Shown: positions 43,338 through 52,989, counted from the stretch's first letter. The stretch: 64,000 bases of DNA from Anaerobaca lacustris (GCF_030012215.1 NZ_JASCXX010000011.1:1-64000); one strand, 5' to 3'. Notes: a model not told the origin generated them from the sequence alone. Numbers and translations: made by a program.

Positions 43338-44333
43338 TCAGACGTGAATCTCATCAACCGTCTCGATCAGCAACGGCGGCATGTGTTGGTAGCGCGTGGC
43401 GCTGCGCTTGGCGTCGATGTCGCGATAGACGCGCTGCACCTGTTCGGCCTCCAGCGACAGGACCTCAGCGATCTCCTCGGCGGCCATGCCGTGGTTCTTG
43501 CCGTAGAGGCAGACGTCCAGAACGTGATGCGGTACCGAGAAGTAGAACTCCTCCTGGTCCTGCGCCAGCGAGTACGTATCCGTAGTGGGCGGGCGTTCGC
43601 AAATCTCTCGCGGCAGTCCGAGGAACTCCGCCATCTGGTAGACCTGGGTCTTGTAGAGATGGGCGATGGGCTTGACGTCGGCGGCGCCGTCGCCCAGCTT
43701 CACGAAGAAGCCCTGGTCGTACTCCTGCCGATTGGGCGTACCCGTCACGGCGTAGTTGAGCCGGTCGGCGTGGAAGTACTCCAGCATCTTGCGGATGCGC
43801 TGCTTGAAATTGCTGGCCGCGACGACCTGCAAATAGGCCTTGACCGGCAGTCGGGCCTGCGTCCGCCGCCCGTCGGGCGATTCGACCACCACCGAGAACA
43901 CCCTCAGATGCTCGGCCGCCAACAGCGAGGGCAACACAATCTTGCACTTGTACCCGGCATCGTACTCGCCGATCACGCTTCGAATGGCCTCGTCCCGATA
44001 GCGGTAGCACCCTGCGGTCTGAAGCATCTCCGTGATGTCATGGTGTTCGGCCTCGATGCCCAGATGATCTACAATCAGGCGGCTCAGCCTCAGGGTCTGC
44101 GGCGAGGAGTCCTTCTCAGGCAGCAGGAGACCGAACACCCGTTCCGGCCCCAGCGCTCGCACGCAGAGCGCGCCGACCACGCTGCTGTCGATCCCACCCG
44201 ACAGGGCCACCACGACACCGCGCTTTCTGAGCATCTGGCCCACGAACTCGCGCAGGCGCAGCGTGATCCGCTCCAATTCCCGTTCGCAGTCCAGCCGAAG
44301 GCCGCTCCAGGAGGCCACGTTCTCCATCAGCAT
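43338..44333 (-). CDS. NAD synthase-like ATP-dependent amidotransferase, no glutaminase domain
   Basis: The 331-residue ATP pyrophosphatase has the PP-loop SGGIDSS (45-51) and NadE-type active-site segments (TGTPNRQEYDQGFFVKLGDGAADVKPIAHLYKTQVYQM, then RPPTTDTYSLAQDQEEF). It would adenylate a carboxylate and add ammonia, as in NAD synthesis. No nitrilase-type glutaminase domain is present, so it uses free ammonia or a separate glutaminase. Its neighbours (AMP ligase 5 bp upstream, asparagine-synthase-like gene and ACP further upstream) suggest it may amidate a polysaccharide or acyl intermediate instead of NAD. The start chosen is ATG at 44333; ATG 44327 is possible. Confidence 0.85.
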   Translation of the reverse strand: MLMENVASWSGLRLDCERELERITLRLREFVGQMLRKRGVVVALSGGIDSSVVGALCVRALGPERVFGLLLPEKDSSPQTLRLSRLIVDHLGIEAEHHDITEMLQTAGCYRYRDEAIRSVIGEYDAGYKCKIVLPSLLAAEHLRVFSVVVESPDGRRTQARLPVKAYLQVVAASNFKQRIRKMLEYFHADRLNYAVTGTPNRQEYDQGFFVKLGDGAADVKPIAHLYKTQVYQMAEFLGLPREICERPPTTDTYSLAQDQEEFYFSVPHHVLDVCLYGKNHGMAAEEIAEVLSLEAEQVQRVYRDIDAKRSATRYQHMPPLLIETVDEIHV

Positions 44334-44338
44334 CTTCC

Positions 44339-45931
44339 CTATCCTCCCTTGACCGTTTGTAGTTCGCGTTTGTTGACCTTGCCGTGGGCTGTCCTGGGCA
44401 GGGCGGGCACGAACTCGACGTACTTCGGCACCATGAAGGGTTCGAGCCGTCGCGCGCAATGCCTGAGCACATCCTTTTCGTTCAGACCGTCGGCCCGGCC
44501 GACGACGAACACCTTGATGGCCTGCCCGAGAATCTCGTCGGGCACAGGCACCACGGCGGCTTCGGCGACATCGTCCAGCTCGCAGATGGCGTTCTCCACC
44601 TCCTTCGGACTGACCCGCTCGCCTCGCGTCTTGATCATGTCATCCTTCCTTCCGAGGAAGTAGAGGAACCCTTCCTTGTCCATCCGGAAGTAATCGCCCG
44701 AGTACAGCCACCGCGAAGCGGGATACGGGCCGGCCCGATAGGCCTTGTCGGTCATGGCGGGATCGCGCCAGTAGCCCTGCATGACGTTGGAGCCGCGAAT
44801 TACCAGCTCGCCCACCTCCCCTGCCGGGACGCAGTTGCCCTGCTCGTCCACGACGGCCACTTCGCAGTTCGGCATGGCCTTGCCCACGGACCCGGGCCGT
44901 CGCGCCAGCTCATCGGGATCCAGATAGCCGACGCGCTTGCACTCGGTCAGGCCGAACATCGAGAACAGCTTCACATGCGGCAGCAACTGCTGGAGGCTGC
45001 GAATGTGCTGCACGGGCAGTGCCGCACCCGTGTTGGTGATATACCGCAGGCAACGCAGATCGTAGCCGCCCAGGTCCCGCATCTTCAGCAGCATGGCGAC
45101 CATCGTCGGCACGATCGGGAATCCCGTGACCTTCTCTTCGGCGATCCGCGTCAGAATGTTGTGCAGATAGACGAACGATGATTCCAGCACCACGGTCCCG
45201 CCGAACATCACCGCCATGATCACCTGATACAGGCCATAGTCGAAGGACAACGGCAGCGCGTCGAGCACAACGTCATCCGGATCGTTGCCGATGTACTGGA
45301 TGATGCTCCGGGCCGCCGAGATCATGTTGTGGTGTGTGGACATCACCCCTTTGGGGTCTCCCGTGGTCGCGGACGTGTAGATCAGCGCAGCGAGGTCGAT
45401 GTCGATCGTCCGCGGCAGCTCGCCGGCGGCCACGGAGGATAGATCGCTCTCGTCCGCCCCGTCGGCAACGAGCGCATTCCAGCAGATGTCCGAAACGTTT
45501 GGTGGGGCGCCGACCGGCGCGTTGGTGTCATGCCAGACGACCCGCACGTCGTGATCGAGGGCTTCCAGGGCTTCGGCCACAAGGGCCCTCAGCGACGACC
45601 TGGCAACCAGCACGCGCGCCTGCGAGTTCTGAAGAACGTACTGCAAGCGACGCGCCTTGGTGTTGCCGTCCAGGATCACGAAGACGCCGCCGGCCTTGAG
45701 CGTCCCATAGAGACTCGCCACCGTCTCGGCACAGTTGCCCAGCAGGATCACCACCCTGTCCTGCCGCTCGAGGCCCAGATCGCACAGTGCCCGTGCGAAG
45801 CGATTCGAGCAGGTTTCGAGCTTTCGGTATGTCCAGCGTTCCTGGCCGCAGACGATGGCGTCCTTGTCAGGATGCCGCCTGGCCGAACGGGACAACCACT
45901 CATGGACCAGGGTTGGGTCGAACTCTATCAC
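44339..45931 (-). CDS. AMP-dependent acyl/amino-acid ligase
   Basis: This 530-residue adenylate-forming enzyme of the acyl-CoA synthetase superfamily activates a carboxylic acid as an adenylate and passes it to CoA or a carrier protein. It has the A3 loop YTSATTGDPKGV (normally TSGSTG/TSGTTG), the A5-like GLTEC, A7 in YSGDYFRMD, A8 in IKTRGERVSPKEVEN and the C-terminal catalytic Lys in HGKVNKREL. It resembles the AMP ligases of exosortase-linked exopolysaccharide loci. An acyl carrier protein is encoded nearby. The start is GTG at 45931 after AGGAGG. Confidence 0.9.
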   Translation of the reverse strand: MIEFDPTLVHEWLSRSARRHPDKDAIVCGQERWTYRKLETCSNRFARALCDLGLERQDRVVILLGNCAETVASLYGTLKAGGVFVILDGNTKARRLQYVLQNSQARVLVARSSLRALVAEALEALDHDVRVVWHDTNAPVGAPPNVSDICWNALVADGADESDLSSVAAGELPRTIDIDLAALIYTSATTGDPKGVMSTHHNMISAARSIIQYIGNDPDDVVLDALPLSFDYGLYQVIMAVMFGGTVVLESSFVYLHNILTRIAEEKVTGFPIVPTMVAMLLKMRDLGGYDLRCLRYITNTGAALPVQHIRSLQQLLPHVKLFSMFGLTECKRVGYLDPDELARRPGSVGKAMPNCEVAVVDEQGNCVPAGEVGELVIRGSNVMQGYWRDPAMTDKAYRAGPYPASRWLYSGDYFRMDKEGFLYFLGRKDDMIKTRGERVSPKEVENAICELDDVAEAAVVPVPDEILGQAIKVFVVGRADGLNEKDVLRHCARRLEPFMVPKYVEFVPALPRTAHGKVNKRELQTVKGG

Positions 45932-45988
45932 GGATGCACCTCCTGTTCATCGGTTCTCATCGCACGTCCGACGTGCCGATGGTTTCTT

Positions 45989-48034
45989 CTATCTGTCCGA
46001 CCCGCTCGATACCACAACTCGCGGCATCGGGTCACGGTCGATCTCTTGAATGGTCGCTCTGCCCCCCCGCCGGTCAAAGGTCAAATCCACACGGACCGGC
46101 GAGATGGATTCGGCGCTGAACCGCTCGACGAACTGACGATGGACAATCTGAGCCGACAGAACGCCGGCCAGCGCCATGCTGTCAACTTCGCTCGGACTGC
46201 CAACCGTCTGCATCTTGTTGAGGAGCCTATCCACCTTGGCGGCATCGAACAGGCCGGCGGCGTCGATCGCCTGACGACCGAGCATCTCTCGCGTGCAGTC
46301 GCCTCCCGAGCCGCTCAGAAGACAATCGACGATGGGCGCCCGGTACGGCTGCTTGCGCCGCGACCAAATCTCTTTCGGAAGACTCGGAGCCAGAGCCTTC
46401 TTGAGAATGTGTTTCTCGTTCAGGCCCAGGATCTTCCACCGCGACGGGACCCTCGACATCAACTCGATGACACGATAATCCAGGAACGGCAGGCGAATCT
46501 CGACCGAGTGAGCCATCGCTACCCTGTCGCCCTGCGACGACAGAAGGTAATTGCTCAGAAAGAGCTTCATCTCAAGGTACTGCGCCTTGGCCACGGCATC
46601 GAGCCGGTGAAACTCATCCGGCAGGCTCGCTCGGACCGGCTCGTATGGATCACCGGAGTCGGCAGCCGACCTGAGTTCGGCAGAGAAGAAGGTCTTGATC
46701 CGGCTGGTGTTCCGCCAACGCACCATATGCGAGAAGAGCGGGTCGTGCACCTGATCGAGGCCGGCGCCGAAGAACGAGGTCAGGAACGATTTCGACCTCT
46801 GGTCGCGGAAGACATAGCCGTAGAGCTGCCCGATCAAAGCGCTGCGCGCGCCGGATGCAGGCTGTCGAGCCCAGAACCGCCGGACCTTGGCCTCCTTGAA
46901 GATGTTGTACCCTCCGAACACCTCATCGGCCCCTTCACCGGTGAGGACGACCTTCAGGCCGCTGTCTCTAACCACCTTGGACAACATCAGAAGAGGCACG
47001 GGGGCCGTACGCAGGATTGGCTTCTCGCCGTGCCAGAGCATCTCGGCAAACGAGGCCCCGATTCCCTCCGCCGATGCCTGCATTTCCCGATGATGGGTGC
47101 CAAGAAACGCCGCCATCATCTGCTGATGCGAGCCTTCGTCGAAGGCTTCCCGGTCGAAGCGAATCCCGAACGTGCTGAGATCGGCGTTGAATCGCCGGGC
47201 CGTCAGTGCGGCGATGCCCGACGAATCCAGTCCGCCACTGAGATAGCAGCCCACGGGAACATCGGCGCGCAGACGGAGTCGGACGGCATCCACCAGAAGG
47301 TCGCCGACCATCTCGGCGATTTCGTCAGCCGGCCGGTCGATTTGATCCAGGCGAGGGCAGATGGGGATATCCCAGTACCGGTGCGTCGTAATGCTCCCCT
47401 TCGAGACCTTCATGTAATGGCCGGGCGGTAATTCGCAGATGCCTTCGAACGCGGTGCGTCCCGGCAGGACCGTCCAGAACGTGAACACCTGATCCAAGGC
47501 CTCCGGATCCATCCGCCGGGGCACCTGCGGGACCGCAAAGATGGCCTTGACCTCCGAGGCGAAGATGAGGCGGCCGTCGTGCACGGTGTAGTGCAGCGGA
47601 CGAATCCCCACCCGATCGCGCGCCAGAAACAGCTCCCGACGGCGGCTGTCCCAGACGGCGAAGGCGAACTGGCCGTTGAGCCGGTCCAGACACGCGGGAC
47701 CTTCCTGCTCGTACAGATGGAGCAGGACTTCGGTATCCGACGTCGTATAGAAGCGATGCCCCTGCCGCTCCAGTGACTCCTTCAATTCCGGATAGTTGAA
47801 GATCTCCCCGTTGTAGACGATCCAGAGCGTCTGGTCTTCGTTGTGGATCGGCTGGCCCCCGCCGGCCAAGTCGATGATGCTCAGCCGCACGTGCCCCAGA
47901 CCGGTCCAGTCGTCCACGTAGAGGCCCGTCTCATCCGGCCCGCGATGACGAATCGCCCCCATCATCCGCGATAGTGTCTCGACGCCAATGTCCCTGGCGG
48001 ACCCAAGATTGCAGATTCCAACAATACCGCACAT
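45989..48034 (-). CDS. asparagine-synthase-like glutamine amidotransferase
   Basis: The 681-residue two-domain enzyme has an N-terminal Ntn glutaminase with Cys2 (MCGIVGICNLG), RHRGPDE and NGEIFN, and a synthetase domain with the PP-loop SGGLDSSG (near residue 265) and TGEGADEVFGGY. It releases ammonia from glutamine and transfers it to an ATP-activated carboxylate. Paralogues inside exopolysaccharide loci are thought to amidate sugar or amino-acid substituents rather than make asparagine. The last ~70 residues are an extra tail. The ATG at 48034 has AAGGGAAG; the longer frame overlaps the acyl carrier gene. Confidence 0.92.
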   Translation of the reverse strand: MCGIVGICNLGSARDIGVETLSRMMGAIRHRGPDETGLYVDDWTGLGHVRLSIIDLAGGGQPIHNEDQTLWIVYNGEIFNYPELKESLERQGHRFYTTSDTEVLLHLYEQEGPACLDRLNGQFAFAVWDSRRRELFLARDRVGIRPLHYTVHDGRLIFASEVKAIFAVPQVPRRMDPEALDQVFTFWTVLPGRTAFEGICELPPGHYMKVSKGSITTHRYWDIPICPRLDQIDRPADEIAEMVGDLLVDAVRLRLRADVPVGCYLSGGLDSSGIAALTARRFNADLSTFGIRFDREAFDEGSHQQMMAAFLGTHHREMQASAEGIGASFAEMLWHGEKPILRTAPVPLLMLSKVVRDSGLKVVLTGEGADEVFGGYNIFKEAKVRRFWARQPASGARSALIGQLYGYVFRDQRSKSFLTSFFGAGLDQVHDPLFSHMVRWRNTSRIKTFFSAELRSAADSGDPYEPVRASLPDEFHRLDAVAKAQYLEMKLFLSNYLLSSQGDRVAMAHSVEIRLPFLDYRVIELMSRVPSRWKILGLNEKHILKKALAPSLPKEIWSRRKQPYRAPIVDCLLSGSGGDCTREMLGRQAIDAAGLFDAAKVDRLLNKMQTVGSPSEVDSMALAGVLSAQIVHRQFVERFSAESISPVRVDLTFDRRGGRATIQEIDRDPMPRVVVSSGSDR

Positions 48035-48083
48035 AACTTCCCTTGAAGAAAGAGGCCCTGCTCCCGACCGGCACGGCGAGGGA

Positions 48084-48341
48084 TTATGCCACAGCCCTGC
48101 TCGCCCGCTTCTGCTCGACGAACGCCGACACCGCGCGCAACGTGTCGAAATGCTCCGGCACGAGTTCATCATCGGCGATCTCCACGCCGAATTGCTCCTC
48201 GATGAACGTGACCAGTTCGAGGAAGCCCGTGGAATCCAGGATGCCGGTCTCCTGAAACGAGACGTTCTCTCCAAGCTGCTTTCCATCCCCAAACAGGATG
48301 TTGTTGACGATGTAATTGTGAATCTCCTGTTGCACACTCAT
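48084..48341 (-). CDS. acyl carrier protein
   Basis: This 85-residue carrier has the phosphopantetheine site DSTGF (Ser37) in a helix context (ENVSFQETGILDSTGFLELVTFIEEQFGVEI). It holds an acyl or aminoacyl group as a thioester and probably works with the AMP ligase downstream and with an acyl- or N-acetyl-transferase of this operon. An AAAGGA site precedes the ATG. It is too divergent to be the fatty-acid synthase AcpP. Confidence 0.9.
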   Translation of the reverse strand: MSVQQEIHNYIVNNILFGDGKQLGENVSFQETGILDSTGFLELVTFIEEQFGVEIADDELVPEHFDTLRAVSAFVEQKRASRAVA

Positions 48342-48405
48342 GTCCGACGTTCCTTTCAGTGATTTGACTGTCTTGACCGGGTTTCAGTTCCTCCCGTTGG
48401 GGAAT

Positions 48406-49386
48406 TCACGAATGAGCCTTCCGTTCGGGCACGCACACGGCGCTCTCCTGCCTGCGACGTTCCCTGGCACCGGATCTCCTGTGAACGAATCGAATCTCGG
48501 CGACGCTTCTGAGGAAGCCACGAAGCGGGCCCGAGCAGACGGTTACGCCTTTCTCCGCGAGCTCGACCCCCGTCTCAAACACGGTCCTGGCGTCGGCATA
48601 GAAGAACTCCCGCCCCTTGTAGACCACCGAATCCGCCCGTTCTTTGGGGACGTTCCTGCGGAGGAAGCCGACGGGGTCATATCGTACGTGGAAATCGTGA
48701 ACCAGGGTCGAGACGGTGATCTCCCGGCCGGCGTAGTCGATCACCCTGCCCGATGCGATCTTCTCCGCATAGACGTTCATGGGAAACCTCTCGGCCAGAT
48801 AATCGTCAATGGTGTGAATGAAGGCGATGTAGCGCGCACTCACACCGATGCCGATCGCCTTGCCTCCGTTCTCGACGAATTTGAAATAGGGGCTTGTCGC
48901 CGCGTAGGGCCTGACGTTCGTGTGATGTTCGGCGATCATCTCGTCTCGCAGGCGGCCCCTCACGGCGACCGACTTCGTCGGGTGGAGACTTCTCCGCGTC
49001 CCCTCCATCCGCCTGAAGATCTCAGTGATCAGACCGCTGTAGGAAGGCGTCCGGCGGACATCCCACACCTGTTCGCTTCGGAAATACATGTAAGACGGCA
49101 ATTTCGGATATGACGGCATCAGAATGGTGCCCTCCGGGCCGACCGCGTCGATCAGCATCTCCAGTATCCGCCGCGGCGGTACGTCCATGGCCAGGCCGTC
49201 GATCGAGCTGTGGACGAAGAGCACGTCCCCTTTCCTCACCCCGCAGACGTGCTCGAGCGCGAAGAGGAGATCGTCTTCGGTGAACGGGATCTTCCTGCGC
49301 CGGTCCCGGTCGCGCTTCGCCATCGCGCTTCGGATGCGTGTGACGGACTTGTCCGGCAGAATCTGCCTGAGGTAATTCTTCCACAT
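48406..49386 (-). CDS. AAC(3)-family N-acetyltransferase
   Basis: This 326-residue antibiotic N-acetyltransferase-fold protein has the family segments GDVLFVHSSIDGL, EGTILMPSYPKL, the SLHPTKSVAVRG motif and a C-terminal part. Clinical members acetylate aminoglycosides with acetyl-CoA. In polysaccharide operons the fold is used on amino-sugars, which is the likely role here; aminoglycoside resistance cannot be inferred from sequence alone. The ATG is preceded by GAGG. It lies 64 bp upstream of the acyl carrier gene and 11 bp after the heparinase gene. Confidence 0.88.
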   Translation of the reverse strand: MWKNYLRQILPDKSVTRIRSAMAKRDRDRRRKIPFTEDDLLFALEHVCGVRKGDVLFVHSSIDGLAMDVPPRRILEMLIDAVGPEGTILMPSYPKLPSYMYFRSEQVWDVRRTPSYSGLITEIFRRMEGTRRSLHPTKSVAVRGRLRDEMIAEHHTNVRPYAATSPYFKFVENGGKAIGIGVSARYIAFIHTIDDYLAERFPMNVYAEKIASGRVIDYAGREITVSTLVHDFHVRYDPVGFLRRNVPKERADSVVYKGREFFYADARTVFETGVELAEKGVTVCSGPLRGFLRSVAEIRFVHRRSGARERRRQESAVCVPERKAHS

Positions 49387-49397
49387 CGTGAAGTCCT

Positions 49398-51902
49398 CTA
49401 CTCCATATGGACGGACGACGGCAACGCAGACACTCGAAAATACAGGGTCCCCTGCACGGACGACCTGAACGGTCCACCCTGGCGCTGCACCAGGTGCAAT
49501 GCCGAACCGGCGACGTGAACGTTGTACTCCAGCTCGCCAGGCAGTCCGACGACGAGCAGTCTGTTGAACGACGGAACGCCGGAGAGAGAAATCTCCTCAT
49601 CCAACGGCCCATCCTGTCGGGCGAAGAGCACCAGCGTCTTCTGGATCCCGTCGTTGTCCTGGACGACACACCCTTCGACACCGGTCGATCCGACGTAGGT
49701 CGCCTGGGCGGGGTGATACTGGTCCGCGCCATCGGTCACAGAGAGCACGTTCAAGAACCGACTCTGACGCTGCTGGACTCGTGCGGAGACCTCCACGCGC
49801 CACTGGCCGGCTTCACGCAGTGCGCGCTGGTACTCGGTCGAACTTGAATTCACCTGGTCGTCATAGTTGTATGGGTTGCCGAAGCCATCGTCCGCCACGA
49901 AGAACGCCTGTCCATTCTCCGCCCCCCCGATCTTGACGATCTGTGCGTCGGACGGGAGCAGGGTCTCCTGAAACAAACGGCTTTCGTTGGCGGCATCGGC
50001 CCCATCATCGATGGTGATGGTGACCCGGTTGTTCTCGACGGCGGGCTCCCGGATGGAATGCAGCAGATAGGTCGTCCGAAACCTGGGGGCGGTCGTTTGA
50101 ACGTCATCGTAGACCAGGATGACAGGCCACACGTAGGAATGCGCTCTGAGATACACGAGAGACCGTGTGAATCGATCCATCTTGTGAGGGGAATAGGAAC
50201 GCGTCGCATCCCCCCTCGCATAGGTGTAATCGCCGTGGTCCTCAAAGCGATCGATGCCGATCAGATGGTTCGTACCCCCTTCGCGGACGTCGTCAAGCGT
50301 TTGGGGGTTGGTCTTTCCCACAACGAGCAACTGCCCTCCGTCATTCGAGTACGTCTCGCCCCACAGCGTGAATCGTTCATCGGGATCGTATACCAGAATC
50401 GTGTTGTGCGCAACGCTGCGCGTGTAGTAGTTCCACCAGTGTTCCGAACCATACCCGCCGCAGGCGCCGTAGGCGCCGGAGTCAATCGCAAGCGGACCTT
50501 TGTAGAAGATGGTGAATGCGTTCTGGTCCCGGTGATGGTGATTGACGGAGAAGAAGGACGTGGATTTGAAGGTGACGAGCACGTTTTCGTTGAAGTCCCA
50601 TGAATCCCGCATGATGACGTAGCCCGCATGGCGAAAATGCCGCGAAAGCGGAAGCTCGGATGGAGCGTCTCCTTCGTCTTCGTCAAAGTGCCGGTACAGC
50701 AGTTCCCAATACGACACCGAACTGTCGTCCAGGCGATTGAACAGCCACTTGGCATGAGGATTGTCGAACAGCAGCGCGCACGCGAGAACGCCAAGTCCCT
50801 GGAAGTCGTTTGTGTACACCGCCGCCCACACATCGCCTGAGTACGGATAGGGGTCGTAATAGCCCATGGATCTGTGTGATGACTGCGTCTTGTCATGGCG
50901 AAGCCCATATAGATACCAGTACACACGGTTCCGTTGCGCATCCCCGAACCAGGACGGCTCATCCGTGGCGAATTCCCAGGCCAGATATGGAGTCATACAC
51001 GTATACGAGGTTCCGTAGGCCCATCCCATGTGGTACCCGCCATCGATGGAAATCCAATCCTGGAGGGGGTTGTACCCCTGCGTCCAGTTTCGGACAATGA
51101 GATCGAAGTAGTGCTGGTAGCGGTCCCGTCTGCCGGCTTCGTCGGATGGGATTTCGTCTCGAATGGCCAGCAGGGCAACGAGCGCGTGAACGTGCGCCAG
51201 GCGGCTGTGGCCTCCCGAATAGAGAGGTTCGGAATAGAATCGCCACGTGGTCTCGATATAATCCAACAGCCCCAGGATCCGTTCCCGCATCGCTCGTTTG
51301 ATGTTATCATCGAGGTCGGCGTGGAGCCAATCATAGAGGGCCCCCAGGGCAAACAGCTTCCCCCGCGGCGGGCCGTCATGTGCCTCCATTCCATGGGGGT
51401 ACCTGCCCGTGACCACACCTCTGGGGAAATCGACCGGCTGATCGAGGATCGCCTGAATGTACTGCCGCCCATAGGCCGTCGACAGCCGATTCTTATTGAA
51501 GTACGAGTTGATTCCGATGTACATGCTGTAGGTTCGAAACCGCTCTATCTCGAGGTGGTTTTCATCGATGAGGACCTCGGTTTCCCTCCGGATAGAGGCG
51601 ACATCCAGAGGGTTCGACGTGTTCCTGTGATACATCGCTGCGACATAGCGATCAATCGCCGCAAGATCCTCGGTCTTCCGCAGAATGTCTGCAATCAGCG
51701 ACGGATGCACGAACAGACAGGGGTGGGTCCGCGTCTGCCCCGCCAGCGACCCGCGCGGCACGGCCAGGGCGCGCTCGGTGCCTTCGGCCGCCGTCGCCAC
51801 ACACGCAGAGACAACCACGAACACCGCAACGATTCTGACGATCAGAGGCACGCGGAGGAAGTACGCAGCAACGCATGGCTTGTCGCCGCTTCGCTCATTC
51901 AT
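49398..51902 (-). CDS. heparinase II/III-family polysaccharide lyase
   Basis: The 834-residue exported protein has an N-terminal hydrophobic signal (VPLIVRIVAVFVVVSACVATAA). An alpha/alpha toroid of about 380 residues follows, then a beta-sandwich with the family metal/His region (HHHRDQNAFTIFYKGPLAIDSGAYG) and RSVAHNTILVYDPDE. It probably cleaves uronic-acid-containing glycans. Inside a biosynthetic operon such lyases may trim or release the product. The start chosen is ATG at 51902, nine bases after AAAGGGG. Confidence 0.88.
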   Translation of the reverse strand: MNERSGDKPCVAAYFLRVPLIVRIVAVFVVVSACVATAAEGTERALAVPRGSLAGQTRTHPCLFVHPSLIADILRKTEDLAAIDRYVAAMYHRNTSNPLDVASIRRETEVLIDENHLEIERFRTYSMYIGINSYFNKNRLSTAYGRQYIQAILDQPVDFPRGVVTGRYPHGMEAHDGPPRGKLFALGALYDWLHADLDDNIKRAMRERILGLLDYIETTWRFYSEPLYSGGHSRLAHVHALVALLAIRDEIPSDEAGRRDRYQHYFDLIVRNWTQGYNPLQDWISIDGGYHMGWAYGTSYTCMTPYLAWEFATDEPSWFGDAQRNRVYWYLYGLRHDKTQSSHRSMGYYDPYPYSGDVWAAVYTNDFQGLGVLACALLFDNPHAKWLFNRLDDSSVSYWELLYRHFDEDEGDAPSELPLSRHFRHAGYVIMRDSWDFNENVLVTFKSTSFFSVNHHHRDQNAFTIFYKGPLAIDSGAYGACGGYGSEHWWNYYTRSVAHNTILVYDPDERFTLWGETYSNDGGQLLVVGKTNPQTLDDVREGGTNHLIGIDRFEDHGDYTYARGDATRSYSPHKMDRFTRSLVYLRAHSYVWPVILVYDDVQTTAPRFRTTYLLHSIREPAVENNRVTITIDDGADAANESRLFQETLLPSDAQIVKIGGAENGQAFFVADDGFGNPYNYDDQVNSSSTEYQRALREAGQWRVEVSARVQQRQSRFLNVLSVTDGADQYHPAQATYVGSTGVEGCVVQDNDGIQKTLVLFARQDGPLDEEISLSGVPSFNRLLVVGLPGELEYNVHVAGSALHLVQRQGGPFRSSVQGTLYFRVSALPSSVHME

Positions 51903-51957
51903 GCCAATCATCCCCTTTCATCCGGCCAGACGCGGTGTCGTCTTGCCGGGCCTCCAG

Positions 51958-52989
51958 CTACGGCGGGCATTTCGCGCAGACCGATCTGAACAGAGTCGTG
52001 CTGAGATAGCGGTCGCCGCGATCGGGCAGGATCGCGACAATGACGCCGGTGCGCATATCGATCGCCAGTCGCCGCGCGGCCGCCACCGCCGCACCGCTCG
52101 ACATGCCGACGAACACGCCCTCCCGGACGGCGAGAAGACGAGTTGTCTCGAAGGCCTCTTCGTCGTCGATCGTGATCTTCTCATCCAATGCATTCGGATC
52201 GTAGATCGCAGGGATCATCGACTCCGTCATGTTCTTGAGCCCCTGGATCGCGTGCCCCTCCGCAGGTTCGACCCCTACGATGCGGACGCTTGGCTTGCGT
52301 TCCGCGAAGAACCTGTGCAGTCCCATGAGCGTGCCGGTTGTGCCCATGCCCGCCACGACGACGTCGACCCGACCCGCCGTCTGCGCGAAGATCTCCGGGC
52401 CGGTGGTCTCATAGTGGGCCAGAAGGTTGCCCTGGTTCTCATACTGATTCGGCATATAATAGGTCCCCGGCGCTGACGCCAGAAGCCGGTGTGCCGTTCG
52501 AATGGCGCCGTCGGTATGCTCACAGGCCGACGTGAGAACCACTTCGGCGCCCAAGGCCTGGAGGATGCGCTGACGCTCCAGGCTGACGCAGTTGGGCATG
52601 CACAGCTTGACGCGGTATCCTTTGGCGGCTCCGATCATGGCGAGGGCGATGCCGGTATTGCCGGACGTGGCCTCGAGAATCGTCTTGGCCGCCGTCAGCG
52701 CGCCGGATCGCTCGGCGCTGGCGATCATGTAGTGGGCGGGACGGTCTTTGATCGACCCGCCTGGGTTGGCGCCCTCGAGCTTTCCGAAGATTCGCACGTC
52801 GGATGCGGTGTGATTGAGCCGGGTCAGCTCGATCACGGGCGTGTTCCCAATGGCCGACGTGATGCCTGCACCGACAGGCAATACACGACCACGATCAGGG
52901 CGAAGGGTCTGGAGATCCATCTCGCGTGCAGGAGCCCATCGATCTGTAGTGGCCGCCCCACCGGCGGGCGATGCGGGTAGCGATCTCAT
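51958..52989 (-). CDS. cysteine-synthase-family PLP enzyme
   Basis: The 343-residue fold-type II PLP enzyme carries the Schiff-base Lys81 in GGSIKDRPA, the Asn loop TSGNTG, the phosphate-binding GMGTTGT, and the C-terminal motif VFVGMSSGAAVAAARRL. It matches CysK/CysM or cystathionine beta-synthase-like enzymes that make cysteine or another beta-substituted alanine. In this operon it could provide an amino-acid substituent for the glycan. ATG at 52989 has a full AAGGAGG site, so the longer frame to 53118 is rejected. Confidence 0.9.
   Translation of the reverse strand: MRSLPASPAGGAATTDRWAPAREMDLQTLRPDRGRVLPVGAGITSAIGNTPVIELTRLNHTASDVRIFGKLEGANPGGSIKDRPAHYMIASAERSGALTAAKTILEATSGNTGIALAMIGAAKGYRVKLCMPNCVSLERQRILQALGAEVVLTSACEHTDGAIRTAHRLLASAPGTYYMPNQYENQGNLLAHYETTGPEIFAQTAGRVDVVVAGMGTTGTLMGLHRFFAERKPSVRIVGVEPAEGHAIQGLKNMTESMIPAIYDPNALDEKITIDDEEAFETTRLLAVREGVFVGMSSGAAVAAARRLAIDMRTGVIVAILPDRGDRYLSTTLFRSVCAKCPP

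Noticed and set aside
40892-43585. 897-codon plus-strand frame opposite the WecA and PrmC genes
   Set aside because: Composition is Arg/Gln/Asp/His-rich and unstructured, and the minus-strand genes carry intact family motifs.
48406-49386. Aminoglycoside resistance gene
   Set aside because: The fold matches AAC(3), but the gene sits in a polysaccharide operon and nothing in the sequence shows antibiotic specificity.
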